Program-made: the position numbers and the translations under genes
Shown here: piece by piece, positions 53,800 through 64,000 of the stretch
How the letters are laid out: each line of letters starts with the position of its first letter
Position numbering within the stretch: the stretch's first letter is position 1
Source: Pempheris klunzingeri
Taxonomy: Eukaryota > Chordata > Actinopteri > Acropomatiformes > Pempheridae
Assembly (NCBI RefSeq): GCF_042242105.1
Contig: NC_092016.1
Span: 13,592,501 to 13,656,500, forward strand
Direction: 5' to 3'
DNA: 64,000 nucleotides
The notes under the pieces: model-generated
The model's input: only the letters and a program-made list of their open reading frames with translations
The model's database searches: none
Told to the model about the DNA's origin: nothing

Positions 53800-54492
53800 C
53801 CAATTGAAGAATATTTCTGCAAATAGTTGGAGCGTTTACTCAACACAGAGTTCTTTTTGCTGATCACGTCCAGTTCATCAATAAGTATATCACTTCAGAG
53901 CCCCACAAAAATGTGACAGAACTGACAGTAACAGGATAGCTTGTTGCACTTCTCACTGTATAACTACGTACTTAGAGTTCGGATGAAAGAGCTACTGCCA
54001 GGTCTATTAATTCATTTCATGTGTTACATAAAAAGTTGTTAATGTATTGTATTGGAACTGAGGACGTCCAAGTTAAGCTGCAAGAGCCATGTCGGCGGCT
54101 TTGATTTAAAAGAAAAAAAGATGGCGCTTGATAACAAACGCGCATCAATCTGCAGGTTGCGTTCTGTACCGATGCGATGACTTTTAATTACAAATTATGA
54201 AACGTGTAACTTAGTTAGAATTTTTTAACAACTGTGTTCTTTCTCATACTTCTGATATTTGAGAATAACGTGTGCACTTGCACAATGCTAGCTAACGCAA
54301 CTGAAAGCTAGCAATGTCTGTTAGTAAACTGTTAATTTTGGTTTAGTTTAGCATGCCGTCTTTAACTGCTGGACAGTGAATCATAACTCGTTTCAGTTGC
54401 ACTGTGGGCTTACAACTTTTCCTTCTTTTTTATCCTATCAAGACCCCATTCAACTGGATATTGCTGAAGTGGAGACAGCGTTGTTTAACGTG

Positions 54493-54537
54493 AAGATGGC
54501 AAGTGATTTGGCAGTTAACCAAATTTTGACAAGATGA
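54493..54537 (+). other. chaserr: Pair of AARATGR motifs in the chaserr-like last exon
   Basis: AAGATGG at 54493-54499 and AAGATGA at 54531-54537, 38 bases apart start to start, lie in the first 100 bases of the model terminal exon. Motifs of this type in the last exon of Chaserr are reported as deeply conserved and protein-binding. The first also matches the 5' half of a YY1 site (AAGATGGC). Confidence 0.55.
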
Positions 54538-54707
54538 AACTGTTTTCTGAGTGGACTTTGACTTTTGGATTTTTATTTTTTTATGCCAACATGGACACTG
54601 GAACACCGTCGCTGGCTGTGTAGTGGATTTGTTGAAAAATTACACTGTTGTTTTTTGGGAAACACGAAATCAGCCTTTGTACATTTGATATTCAAATGTT
54701 GTTTTTA

Positions 54708-54713
54708 AATAAA
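54708..54713 (+). terminator. chaserr: Polyadenylation signal of the chaserr-like gene
   Basis: AATAAA followed within 10 bases by a GT-rich 'gtgtatgtcctcgtattttt' element, the normal layout of a vertebrate cleavage site. It lies about 770 bases before the chd2 promoter region. Confidence 0.65.
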
Positions 54714-54730
54714 GTGTATGTCCTCGTATT

Positions 54731-55440
54731 TTTTTTTCCTGGCTTTGTTTCATTAGCTAGCTAACCAGAGAATCACAAGAAGACATTCGGCGTAATATTT
54801 TGAATACGTTGAAGTTTGTTAGCTCGGCTGTTGGTTTTAATATCTCAGCTAATCCATACAACAAAGTAGTTTGGTTAGCACTGACTTTGTGTTACTAATC
54901 CAAGGTCTGCCCATCTAATTTATAAACTAGCATAAGTGCTTACGCTTCGTACTGGGTTGATTAATCAGCCCACGTAATGCTCTTTTTTTCGGGTGTTGCT
55001 TTACTAAAGAAACTAAAACCATTAGGAGTAAATGTTTGTAAGGCACGGTTGTGCTTTAATTAGACTCAATGCAAATCATTAACTTGCTTAATCAAATCAG
55101 TGGATTAATACACATCATCATCATAAGATACACTGCAAGTAGTTAAAAGGGGTTTAGGTTTGAACAGAAATGGTGTCCAAAGGCTCTCTAAAATGGCTCC
55201 TGGCTGTTCTTCTTCTTCCTGTCTGGCAGGAAGTGATGCAATTGGTGCAACAAAAAAGAAAAAAAAATTACACACTTTAACAGCCTCTCTGTTTTCTTAC
55301 CTTTTTTTTCACTGAAATGGGAAGAAAGGTTTCAACTTCAAGCTTGTGTCCCGGGCCTCAAAAATGTATGTTTTTCTAAAAAATCAAATTTAAGACATAA
55401 TAAAAGGGGTGGGACTTAAACATCACCTGAGTGTTGGGTA
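54731..55440. other. Short spacer between chaserr-like 3' end and chd2 promoter
   Basis: About 0.7 kb with no coding or RNA gene recognised. 'AAAATGGCTCC' near 55189 is a weak YY1-like word. Confidence 0.5.
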
Positions 55441-55850
55441 AATGGAAAATAACGTCAATCAAAGGCAAAGCTTTCAGAGCTAGGAAGGAGCTCTAGATGG
55501 CGGCTGAGCCTTGGGAAGGGAACCATGGGCTTTCGTCAGACCGCTTCTCTGGCTTGTTTTTCGACCCACACCGCCTGAATCTGACGGAAAACTAAGCGCT
55601 GTGGTCGTACGGTCGTCGTTTTATCGGGGATTTTGGGCGTGTTGTGGTGTTTTTCGGGCTGGTTTTCCGAGCCGAGCGAGCCGCCCGTGCTGGGGGAGTG
55701 CTCGTCGTTGTTTTCCATACTAGGCTCTGGCAGCCATGGCGCGCCTCCATTTTTAGTGAGCTGCTCGGCTCTGTCGCTCAGGCTCTGACAGCAGATGAAG
55801 ACCCCAAAGGCCTTCAAGCTTCTAGAAACGAGCCTCTTTTTTTGTAATTT
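55440..55850 (+). promoter_or_regulatory. chd2: chd2 promoter and 5' UTR exon region
   Basis: A GC- and CpG-rich block with no TATA box. A YY1-type site TAGATGGCGGCTGAG is centred near 55500, typical of YY1 sites just downstream of a TSS. The 5' UTR exon(s) must lie here, since the first coding exon starts with an acceptor at 56336. Several GT sites are possible donors (one is GTGAGC near 55756), so the UTR splice structure is left open. Upstream ATGs (for example 55524) would give uORFs. Confidence 0.55.
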
Positions 55851-56386
55851 ATTGCTAAGTTATTATTTTTACAGTCTGTCATTTTTACCCGAGTCGGATA
55901 AAACAGCTGTGATAGAGCGAACGTGAATCTAATAGTTCATTTATAGGTTACCACCTTTCTTCACATTGAATTGTTTGTGTTTACATTGTGTAGTGCATAA
56001 TTTACTGATTTTCTCATCCTTAAATCTTATTTTTCTAATCCTTCATGTGATGACGCAGTTACAATTAATTGCATGCGGCTTGATCCGTGGACTATATTGA
56101 AAGACATAGGTTGGATATTAAACTTATTGTAGCAGCACCTGTATTTTTTTTTTATTCGCTATAACGTTAATCTAAATTAGCGATGCAGATAATGACCCTC
56201 ATATCTTTCGATTTAATGCCTTTTTCCTATCTCGTGTCGCACCGCCTGGGTTTTTTTTTTTTTACTGCCATCTGAGCAAAGGCGATCTTGTGGGACTTGT
56301 ATGATAGTTCATGCTTCCTCTTAACTTTTTGACAGTAAATAACGGGACAAAAGATCACCCTATCAAAAGATTTTCAGGATACTACC

Positions 56387-59300
56387 ATGATGAAGAATAA
56401 AAGTAAAAAACAAGAGGATGAAGGATCGACTCAGAGCAACGCTTCAAGGTATGAACCTTATACTTTCCTTTATACCTTTTTCATGTCTGGTTTGATTGTT
56501 TACATTGTCAAGCATGGTTGATCACCTGTGTATACATCTGCGACGAGGTTTTGATGAAGTGCACCACTGTCATGAATGACCTTGCTATTGTTTAATAGCC
56601 ACACCCTGATTTTCCTACCATTTCTTACACTCAATACTGAGGTTTCAGGCCCGTGTTAGGACATCATTGCCCTCAAGATGTACGTGTTAGACCACAGGGA
56701 AGTCCATTTGTCCTGTATTATGCTGCAAATGATTTGTCACTAATGTTTCATGTCCTGTCGCTATAAAGTAAAATGACCTTGTCTTACTAGTTGGTACTGC
56801 ATTGCACCATTTTATCAACGTTGTTGCTCGGTTTTTATTTATTTCGGAAACAATGTATTGCTCTGGTGTTGCTTTTGGACAATAACATCTCCAGTATTTT
56901 ACATGGTTTATACAAAACATACTTTGTGGTCACTAGTTCTCTGACCTGAACACACTTTTGCATGCGGTTACATTTCTTATTTTTATATCAATCTGTGATC
57001 TTTTATCTGGACCTTTACTAATAGTTTAGACTAAGTTTTAATAGTTTTTAGGAAAGCAAAGTTAGCTTATTCTGGGTTATTTTTGCTCATCTAAAGACCC
57101 TCATCCCAAACATTTTAATACCATGTAAGTAATTTTGTCCTGTTTTAGTAAATCTAAAAACTACTGGATAGTAAAACTTAACACTACTTCATAACATTAT
57201 CTCAGTGTTCACATGCTTGCATAACATACTCTTCTAACCTCCAACTTTACATATTTTTTTGTGTGAAGAGAAGGTTGTATTTACTTTCTGTTTCAGGGCC
57301 TTATTGCAGTGACTAGTTTGACTTCAAATATTTCTTTTTGCCACATGATTGTTGAGATTATTAGGAATTATTAAATGCTTTAATCTGTCAAATAATATAT
57401 TTTATCCACAGATGGCCTATTGCACATTCACTTTCATTTTCAGATACATTTATAACACACTTTCATATTAATTTATATTGACAATACAGAGATTGATGTG
57501 TTAATCCAAGTATCTGTTTTGAACATGACTGATTATTGTAAATGTCACAGCTAAACATTGTTTTTCAATTCAAATCTGTCTTAATGTGAATCTCTTGTCA
57601 GGCTATATTTAAAGGCCTGTGGTCAAGAGTTTTGACATCTAAATAATGTTTTTTTTGTTTGTTTTTTTTTACACTACTGTCTGGTTTTCTTTTATTACAG
57701 AGTTAATATTTGCAAGTGTGTATCATCCTCAGGTATCCGAATCTTCCAGCATCGAAGGGAGTGGAAACACTTTTCTATTTTGATCAATAAAGATGGTTTT
57801 AAAACTAATAATCAGGTCATTTTCATGGTGTCAGGATAATGCAGGAATCCAGGAACAGCACGAGTTGCTAGCTAATTATCTTAAAGAATGTGTATTTATT
57901 GCATGCATACCATGGCTCAAAATAAGTTCTTATTGTTAGAATTGCTGCCATGTTTTCACAACAAATAATGCAGCTTGATCTCAATAGACTGTTGTGTTTC
58001 TAGATAAAGACAGAGAGAAGTTTGGATGCTAAATGCAGGTAATCACCCTCATAGCATTTTACAGACTGCACACTGCAGCAGGTTACATCACACTTGTAGT
58101 TTTTCTGTGTGATCTTGTGGCAGCCATTTTAGTACTCTCAGCTGTGAGTGAAATGTGTCCTCTGCTACTGATGACAGCCTAAATTTTTCATACTGATAGA
58201 TGAGCACGGTGGACATGCAGAGCAGCAAAATGAGCAGCATAAAATCTGGTGATTTTTATGTGACATTACATCTTATTGAAGTATCACATACATGCTCTCC
58301 TGAGTCACAAAATGGCCCTTGCTTTGTGTGCCCAGCTTGCTCACTTATCTGTATTAAAACTCAGCTCAGAACTACATGGAGGAGGAACAGGAAGAGTTCA
58401 GACCTTGGAGAGCTTGCACACTGCGTTGCCATAGGCTAGACTTTCACCTAGCAACACACCAGCCAATAATAATTCGAGATTATGACTCTGTCCCACCCTT
58501 TTTTGACCTTTACTTAAAGCGGAAGGAGCCATGCACTTCCGAGTTTGGTCCTTGAAGCTGCTCCAGGTAGAGGCTCTGAAATCTGGTAGCCTTTATCTCT
58601 ATTTTAACACCAGTTAGATTTTTTTTATTTGCAACCAATTAGTTAATGGTTTAATTAAATTTTATTCCCATAGAATGAAGACATAAATAAAGGCATAGTG
58701 AGTCTTTACACATTCAGTAATGCAAAATAGAAATTAAATCACCCAATAGATTAAATAATTATTAAGCCTGTATACTAATTTTCAGAGGACTCAATTTTAG
58801 TAAGACAAACTTATGTCTTTCCAAAGCCAGCCATGTAAGGCAGTAATTCATTCTGAAAGATTGTAGCGCCCCCAAGTGTCCAAATAAGATACTGCACACA
58901 GAGAAAGCCAGACAGTAGAGGTCACCATACCCAGCCAGACATTTTACCCACTGATGACCCCAGCAGACTGATGTGCTGTCATCTCAAAATATTGGCTAAG
59001 CTCTGCTCTATTCATTGTATACGAAATGGCTACGGCTGCATCAGATTTAAATTAAATTGCACCAGGATGTAGCTCAGCTCTTATTTGCTGCTCCTCATGT
59101 TTGATGTCAGTGAATTATTTTGTATTTTTTTCTGAAAAAAAAACTACTTGTTGTCCCCGTTGTTACTGAACAGGGGGTTTGGATCTCTAAAGGAAACCCA
59201 ATATAAACCCAACATTAATTAAAAGATCTGTTCATCATCATCTTGACATTTAGCTAGTAGTTTCCATTTTCTTGTGAAATCCTACATACTTATACCAATT

Positions 59301-62300
59301 CAGACCTCAAGTCCTTCAAATGAAACAATCTTAGGAGAAAAAAAATCACCATTGTTTTAAAGTGCCCACAGCTCATATTCAGCTAAAGCCTAAGCTATGA
59401 TTGGTCACAAGTGGACATTGCTTCATTTTAATGAGTCATTAGCCAAAAAGGTTAGGAACCAGTTAGATATCAGGTTTAATTATTTATTTTCAATCTTTAT
59501 TCCACTTGGATGACTTTTTTCAGAAATAATTACAGCCACTGTATTTTCCAAATATGTTACTCCTATAAAGAAGAAATATTTTGAATATTGATTAATGTGT
59601 AAGCACTCAGAGATGAGTAGAGCCTTGATAAATGACAGTTTGGCTCAGTTTTAACTCGTTCTTTCAGTGGTGAAGGCAGGTCTTAAGCTTTTTCAAAATG
59701 ACTAAGAGGATTTGTGTGCCTTAGAGAGAGTGAGGTTATTATAAGACTGTTAGCTGAGTAGGGAACACACTGCATGATGTAATGAGGTTTCTGTTTCCTG
59801 TTGGCTGACAGTCACAACTTACTCGTGCCATCAAGCTCTTGCAGTTATTCCATGTCCCAGTCAGAATGTGTGCACTTTGAGTCTGAATTTTTTACAACAT
59901 ATTTAAGTTGCTGCCACCATCATCTCTGAGCTCACATTTGGTCTTTGTTATTGTTGTTGTTGGATGTAAAGGACTATGGAAGCAGTAGCTTAGCATGTGC
60001 GCTGCAAAAACGAAAGAATGAACGTGTTCTTGTTCCTGTAGCAATTCAGCTTCAGAAGAATCCAACCACTCTGCGTCGGAGTCGGGAAGTCAGTCAGAGA
60101 GCGATCATGGCAGTGAGAGGAGGAGGTCCCACAACTCTGAGTCAAACAGTTCCTCAGAATCAGAGAGTCGCTCAGAGTCAGAGTGCGAGTCTACAGAGTC
60201 CAAATCACAGCAGACCACAACAGAAGTCAAAGACAAGCCAGTTAGAAAGAAGGAGCGACTGGCGGATGTGAAGAAGGTAACAGTCACTGAACTGCGGGCG
60301 GTCTTTTGTGGCGACTTACTGTTTCTAAAGCAGATAAGGGTGCCTGTTTTTACTGAAAATGGAGATTGAATAGACTTAATTTGTGTGATCAGGCTCTTGA
60401 GGAGAATATGAAGGTTTGACATGCAGCAGAGTTGAAGTTTGAACCAAAGTTGAGCAAATTTGACTTCAGTCTCATTTGACTGTAGCTGTAGCCCAGTTCC
60501 AAATTACATCCTAATTCAGAGCAGATTCTTTCGTATGTAGTGTGTTCACATTTTAAACATGCCAAAAAGTATGAACACTAGACAACATTTTCAATCGAGC
60601 TGTTGTTAACTATTGTGCCACAGTTCAAAGCACAAAGGAAATGGAGACGTTACGCAGCTAATAGGTAGCAGGTGGTGGTAAGATTGTGACAGAAACATCT
60701 TGAAAACAAAAAATAAACATTAAATCTCTATAAAAAAACACATGCCTTGGCCTTCATCATTGCAGTTTTGATTGGCTTTCATCGACACACAAAATGCAAA
60801 ATTTACAGCAAGTCTAAACTTTTAAGTACATTATTTTATACCAACAGTAAACAGGTATGCTACGACTAGCGTGAAGCAATTATTAGATTAATTCATGTGG
60901 TGACAGACAAATAATTTACTATTTTGACAACTGATTACTGATTTCATTGCCATTTTTAAGCAAAAATCCCCAGTTATAGCTTATAAATTGTGATTGTCTC
61001 TGTTTTATATAATTGTAGACAGAATATCCTTGTTTTTTGGGCTAAAATGTTTCCTTGGACAGCAGATTACTCGGTTATCAAAATAATCTTTAGTTGCAGC
61101 TCAATAGAACAGGTAGAATGTAGTTGGGGCACATTACAATCGGATAGAAATACAGAAAGTGAGTGCGTCTCCTGATAGCAGTTGGTCTCTGATTACAGAT
61201 GTGGGACGAACATCCAGATGTGTATGGGGTCAGGAGGTCAAATCGCAGCAGACAGGAGCCGGCTCGTTTAAATATCGGTGCTGGGGTAAGCAGACACGAA
61301 CGAAAGCTTGAAGACGGCCATTAGAGACCAATAAAACACCAGTACGCAGTATGGGCTGGCTCTGCAGTCATCTCTTTTGACATCTGCTGGTGTAAACTAG
61401 ACACTTGTACCACCTAGTGGATGTCATGAAGAAGTGCTGCGACAGCTCACATGGAAACGAATCTCATACTGAAATGTGTGCCTGCTGTGCCGACTGTCCT
61501 TACAGGGGAGCAGTGACTCAGAGAGTGAAAGTCCCAAGAGAAAAACATCACGAGCCAAGAAAAAAGAGTAAGTATGAAGATTGTGAACGTCTTTGTGGGT
61601 GTGTAGTATCTTATTTCATTTCTCACGTAGGTGGTAGTAGAGCACCATGCCGTGTTGAAAAACGTGTACTGAACTCTTTTATTAGCAAGATTTCTTTTAT
61701 ACAACACTCTGACCATACAGTAGTTTTGCACAGTTCATGTCCGTTTTTGCCATTGTGTTGCCAGTCTGTGTTCATACTGTGATTCTTATCATTTTGAGCT
61801 TGTTTGTAAATGGGTATCTGTTTGCTCCAGATGGGCTCAGTTAGTGTCAGTCCGCCAGGTGATGTTCTACATTAACATCAAATTTGATTGGTCGGATCAG
61901 TGGCTTCTCCCTGATCAAATTAGGTTGTGATGAGCACCCTATGGCCAGTATATCGTGAAATTAAAATTGGTTGTAGCACTGATGGGCCTTGAGGGTGAAC
62001 TTGTGGTATTTCTTTGTTGTAAGAAATATCTGGAAAGATGATGACTCAAATGATGAAGAGGAGGAGGAGGAGGAGGAGGAGGCTTCCGACAGTACAAACA
62101 GTGAGCAGGAAGAGAAAAAAGTTAGATCCAGACGACTTCCTGCTAGAAGGTAAGAGTGTAGCGAAGCCTGGCCATCAGACAGCTACCCACTGGTCATCTT
62201 CAAGTCATTCCATATTTTACACATTATTTCCCCATTACTTTGGTGTGAAGTAGACACCTGAATCCTGCAGCCTGATGTCCTGATCTAGAATTTGAAAATT

Positions 62301-63065
62301 GAGTCTTATCATAGGACATGATACTGATATTTTTATTTTGTAAAAAAAAAAAAATGGCTACACTGTAAGCTGCAGTTTGGCAGTCAGCCAGAGACCAAAA
62401 TCACTGTGACAATAATCCATGAGGCTGTTTGTTCTTCTCTAAGTGGTTCGTTTGTGTCTGTGCTGAACTCTGTGTTTTACAGACCTCAGACCAAATCCAC
62501 AGCCAAAAAGCAGCTGTCTCAGAAAGGAAGGAAGTCCAGGAAACAGGACTCGTCTCCAGAAGAAGACGACGACGACGAGGATGACGACGATGATGAGGAT
62601 GATGAGGACGACACTCCAAAGAGGCAGACGCGAAGACGTGGTGCAACAAAAGTTAAAAGGTGCATTTCTGAACCCAGAGATTAATTAGTATTACATTTTC
62701 CATTTGCACTGAACTATCAAAGAGGTTCATTTATTCAAATTTTTATCAGGACTAGTGTTTTCCATTATAACATTTATATTGAAACATCACCTTCATCCAC
62801 TTCATCCTTATCCCTTGTTCTGTTGTGTTACAGTTATAAAGAGGACCAACATGACTTTGAAACGGACTCTGATGACCTGATTGAAATGACGGGGGATGCT
62901 GGTGAGGAGCAGCAGGACGATGACAGTGAGACCATTGAGAGAGTCATGGATACCAGGACGGCCAAAAAAGGAGGTGATTCATTTTCACTATTCTCCCCTG
63001 TTATGTCGACAACCAATGGCGTCATCAAAATATATTTTACCACATGTATGCAGTCTTGAAAACAG

Positions 63066-63096
<31 letters not shown>

Positions 63097-63964
63097 CTTC
63101 TAGCCACTGGAGCTTCCACTACTGTGTACGCTGTGGAGGAAAACGGGGACCCTAGTGAAGGCTTTGAGCCAGAGACCGATGAAGGGGAGACTCACTATCT
63201 GATTAAGTGGAAGGGCTGGTCCTACATCCACAACACGTGGGAGAGCATGGACTCTCTGACACAGCAAAAGGTCAAGGGACTAAAGAAACTGGAGAACTAC
63301 AAAAAGAAAAATGATGAGCTCAACTCATGGTGAAAATCTTTGCCATTACGCTATCATTTTATTTTGAAAATGTCCATCTTGCGAGAATTGTCAGTTTATT
63401 CTGTTCTTTGATTGTAGGCTGAGGAAGGCGTCCCCCGAGGATGTAGAATTTCATAACTGCCAGCAGGAGCTCACTGCTGACCTGAGCAAGCAGTTCCAAA
63501 TTGTGGAGCGTGTTATTGGTAAGAATTCATCATCAGATATTTTTGCTTTTGTTTGGTAATGCAGGTAATCTTGTAAAACGCACAATTTAAGCTGCTCTAA
63601 AATTTATTTCATCATTTTATCAACAGCAACAAGAACAGGAAAGACACAAGGATCATCTGACTTCCCCTGTGAGTACCTTTTTCTAATTGGTCACCATCGC
63701 TGTTACATTCTGTTGGTTGTCTTTTAATAGTTTCCTCTTATTGGTGCTGTACATTATATTAATCTAATAATTTGTTTTTAAATAGCTCATAGTCACAAGG
63801 CACCATCCTCCAATGAGCCAGAGTATCTATGCAAGTGGATGGGTTTACCCTATTCAGAGTGCAGTTGGGAAGATGGAGCTTTGGTCAGAAAGAAGTTTCA
63901 GGCCTGCATTGACAGCTTCATGAGCCGAAACTCAAGTAAAACCGTTCCCTCGAAAGACTGCAAG
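56387..63964 (+). CDS. chd2: Chromodomain helicase DNA-binding protein 2 (CHD2), first eleven coding exons
   Basis: An ATP-dependent nuclear chromatin remodeller binding H3K4me-marked chromatin; haploinsufficient in human epileptic encephalopathy. Coding exons: 56387-56448, 60042-60276, 61199-61285, 61506-61567, 62024-62149, 62483-62659, 62834-62973, 63104-63329, 63418-63518, 63627-63668, 63786-63964. Phases join into 479 codons. The start [20 protein letters not shown] matches the CHD2 N-terminus. Then come a Ser/Glu-rich region, basic patches ([18 protein letters not shown]) and acidic runs. [20 protein letters not shown] precedes chromodomain 1, about 327-345 ([18 protein letters not shown]; aromatics W332, W335, W342). 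Chromodomain 2 is at about 430-450 ([18 protein letters not shown]). The SNF2 helicase, SANT-SLIDE and C-terminal parts lie off the right edge. The first coding intron (56449-60041) is 3.6 kb. Confidence 0.97.
56449..60041 (+). other. chd2: chd2 intron after the first coding exon
   Basis: AT-rich with no exon recognised. It holds a CTCF-like motif on the minus strand at 58866-58878 (CACTTGGGGGCGC), an isolated AATAAA near 57785 and no identifiable mobile element. Confidence 0.6.
58866..58878 (-). promoter_or_regulatory. CTCF-like motif in chd2 intron
   Basis: The minus strand reads CACTTGGGGGCGC, one base away from the CACTAGGGGGCGC core form. Confidence 0.35.
60880..61090. repeat. AT-rich MITE-like repeat in chd2 intron
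   Basis: An ordered series of 'attattagattaattcatg', 'attttgacaactgattac', 'gccatttttaagcaaaaatc', 'ctgttttatataattgtaga' and 'gaatatccttgttttttggg'. This is the usual order of the teleost 'gattaatcgatt' repeat, also at 18165-18420. It lies about 110 bases before exon 61199-61285. Confidence 0.6.
62050..62080 (+). repeat. chd2: Coding GAG repeat in chd2
   Basis: A run of GAG/GAA codons in exon 62024-62149 encoding eight consecutive Glu. A pure trinucleotide tract inside coding sequence is liable to length change. Confidence 0.85.
62561..62615 (+). repeat. chd2: Coding GAC/GAT/GAG repeat in chd2
   Basis: In exon 62483-62659, about 18 acidic codons follow SSPEE before TPKRQTRRR. Mixed GAC, GAT and GAG codons suggest a trinucleotide repeat partly scrambled by selection. 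Human CHD2 has a shorter acidic run at this place as I remember it. Confidence 0.8.
63066..63093. repeat. Poly-T28 upstream of the chromodomain 1 exon
   Basis: 28 consecutive T bases end 10 bases before the acceptor AG (63102-63103) of exon 63104-63329, so it forms most of that intron's polypyrimidine tract. Confidence 0.9.
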
Positions 63965-64000
63965 GTACGAGGCAAATCAGAAAGACCCCAAATGGTTAAG

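Larger units (their letters stand above)
48860..54730 (+). ncRNA. chaserr: chaserr-like long non-coding RNA, five-exon model
   Basis: In mammals this lncRNA represses the adjacent CHD2 in cis. Exon model: ~48860-49036 (donor GG|GTAAGA), 50448-50512 (donor G|GTATGT), 50654-50722 (donor T|GTAAGT), 52894-52949 (donor T|GTAAGT) and 54443-~54730, ending with AATAAA at 54708-54713 and a GT-rich downstream element. Every internal exon has a polypyrimidine tract plus AG. No frame continues across the junctions: two exon 1 frames hit stops within about 3-7 codons of exon 2. The gene is on the same strand as chd2, immediately upstream, next to fam174b, as CHASERR is in tetrapods. The last exon carries AAGATGG (54493) and AAGATGA (54531), the AARATGR type I recall as conserved in Chaserr. 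The TSS and isoforms are uncertain, and intron 1 contains no recognised gene. Confidence 0.75.

Noticed and set aside
1-64000. CRISPR arrays, bacterial defence or operon-type systems, tRNA and rRNA genes
   Set aside because: None seen. The only tandem structures are microsatellites, homopolymers and short 'gctta' units, and the genes are spliced vertebrate genes.

Overview
The window is vertebrate nuclear DNA, almost certainly from a ray-finned (probably percomorph) fish. The genes have many short exons with GT-AG introns. Dinucleotide microsatellites are frequent, and fish-type repeats are scattered through it (TIR-bearing MITE-like copies, L2-like LINE 3' ends). No prokaryotic operons, IS elements or CRISPR arrays are present. 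Gene order is slco3a1 (+), st8sia2 (+), fam174b (-), a spliced non-coding gene (+), chd2 (+). This matches the human 15q26 order SLCO3A1, ST8SIA2, FAM174B, CHASERR, CHD2.

Layout. 1-15124: 3' part of a large slco3a1 intron, with repeats only. 15125-21626: the last eight coding exons of slco3a1 (organic anion transporter OATP3A1), with 3' UTR to about 23160. 23161-28380: intergenic, with an L2-like LINE fragment and microsatellites. 28861-37859: complete six-exon st8sia2 (polysialyltransferase STX, 380 aa), including one probable GC-AG intron; 3' UTR to about 39100. About 40180-44718, minus strand: fam174b, three coding exons, 139 aa, with a probable 2.4-kb 3' UTR. 44960-48690: intergenic, with one strong CTCF-like motif. 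About 48860-54730: a five-exon transcript model with no conserved ORF, interpreted as the fish chaserr lncRNA. 55440-55850: chd2 promoter and 5' UTR region. 56387-63964: the first eleven coding exons of chd2 (479 codons, both chromodomains); the helicase part lies beyond the right edge.

The most interesting element is the five-exon non-coding gene between fam174b and chd2. It has the right position, strand and architecture for chaserr, the lncRNA that represses CHD2 in cis in mammals. Its model last exon carries two AARATGR-type motifs (AAGATGG, AAGATGA), and exons 1 and 2 share an 11-base word. CTCF-like motifs lie around and inside it. All exon boundaries were placed by eye using splice consensus, reading phase and remembered family sequence; none was confirmed by alignment or RNA data.
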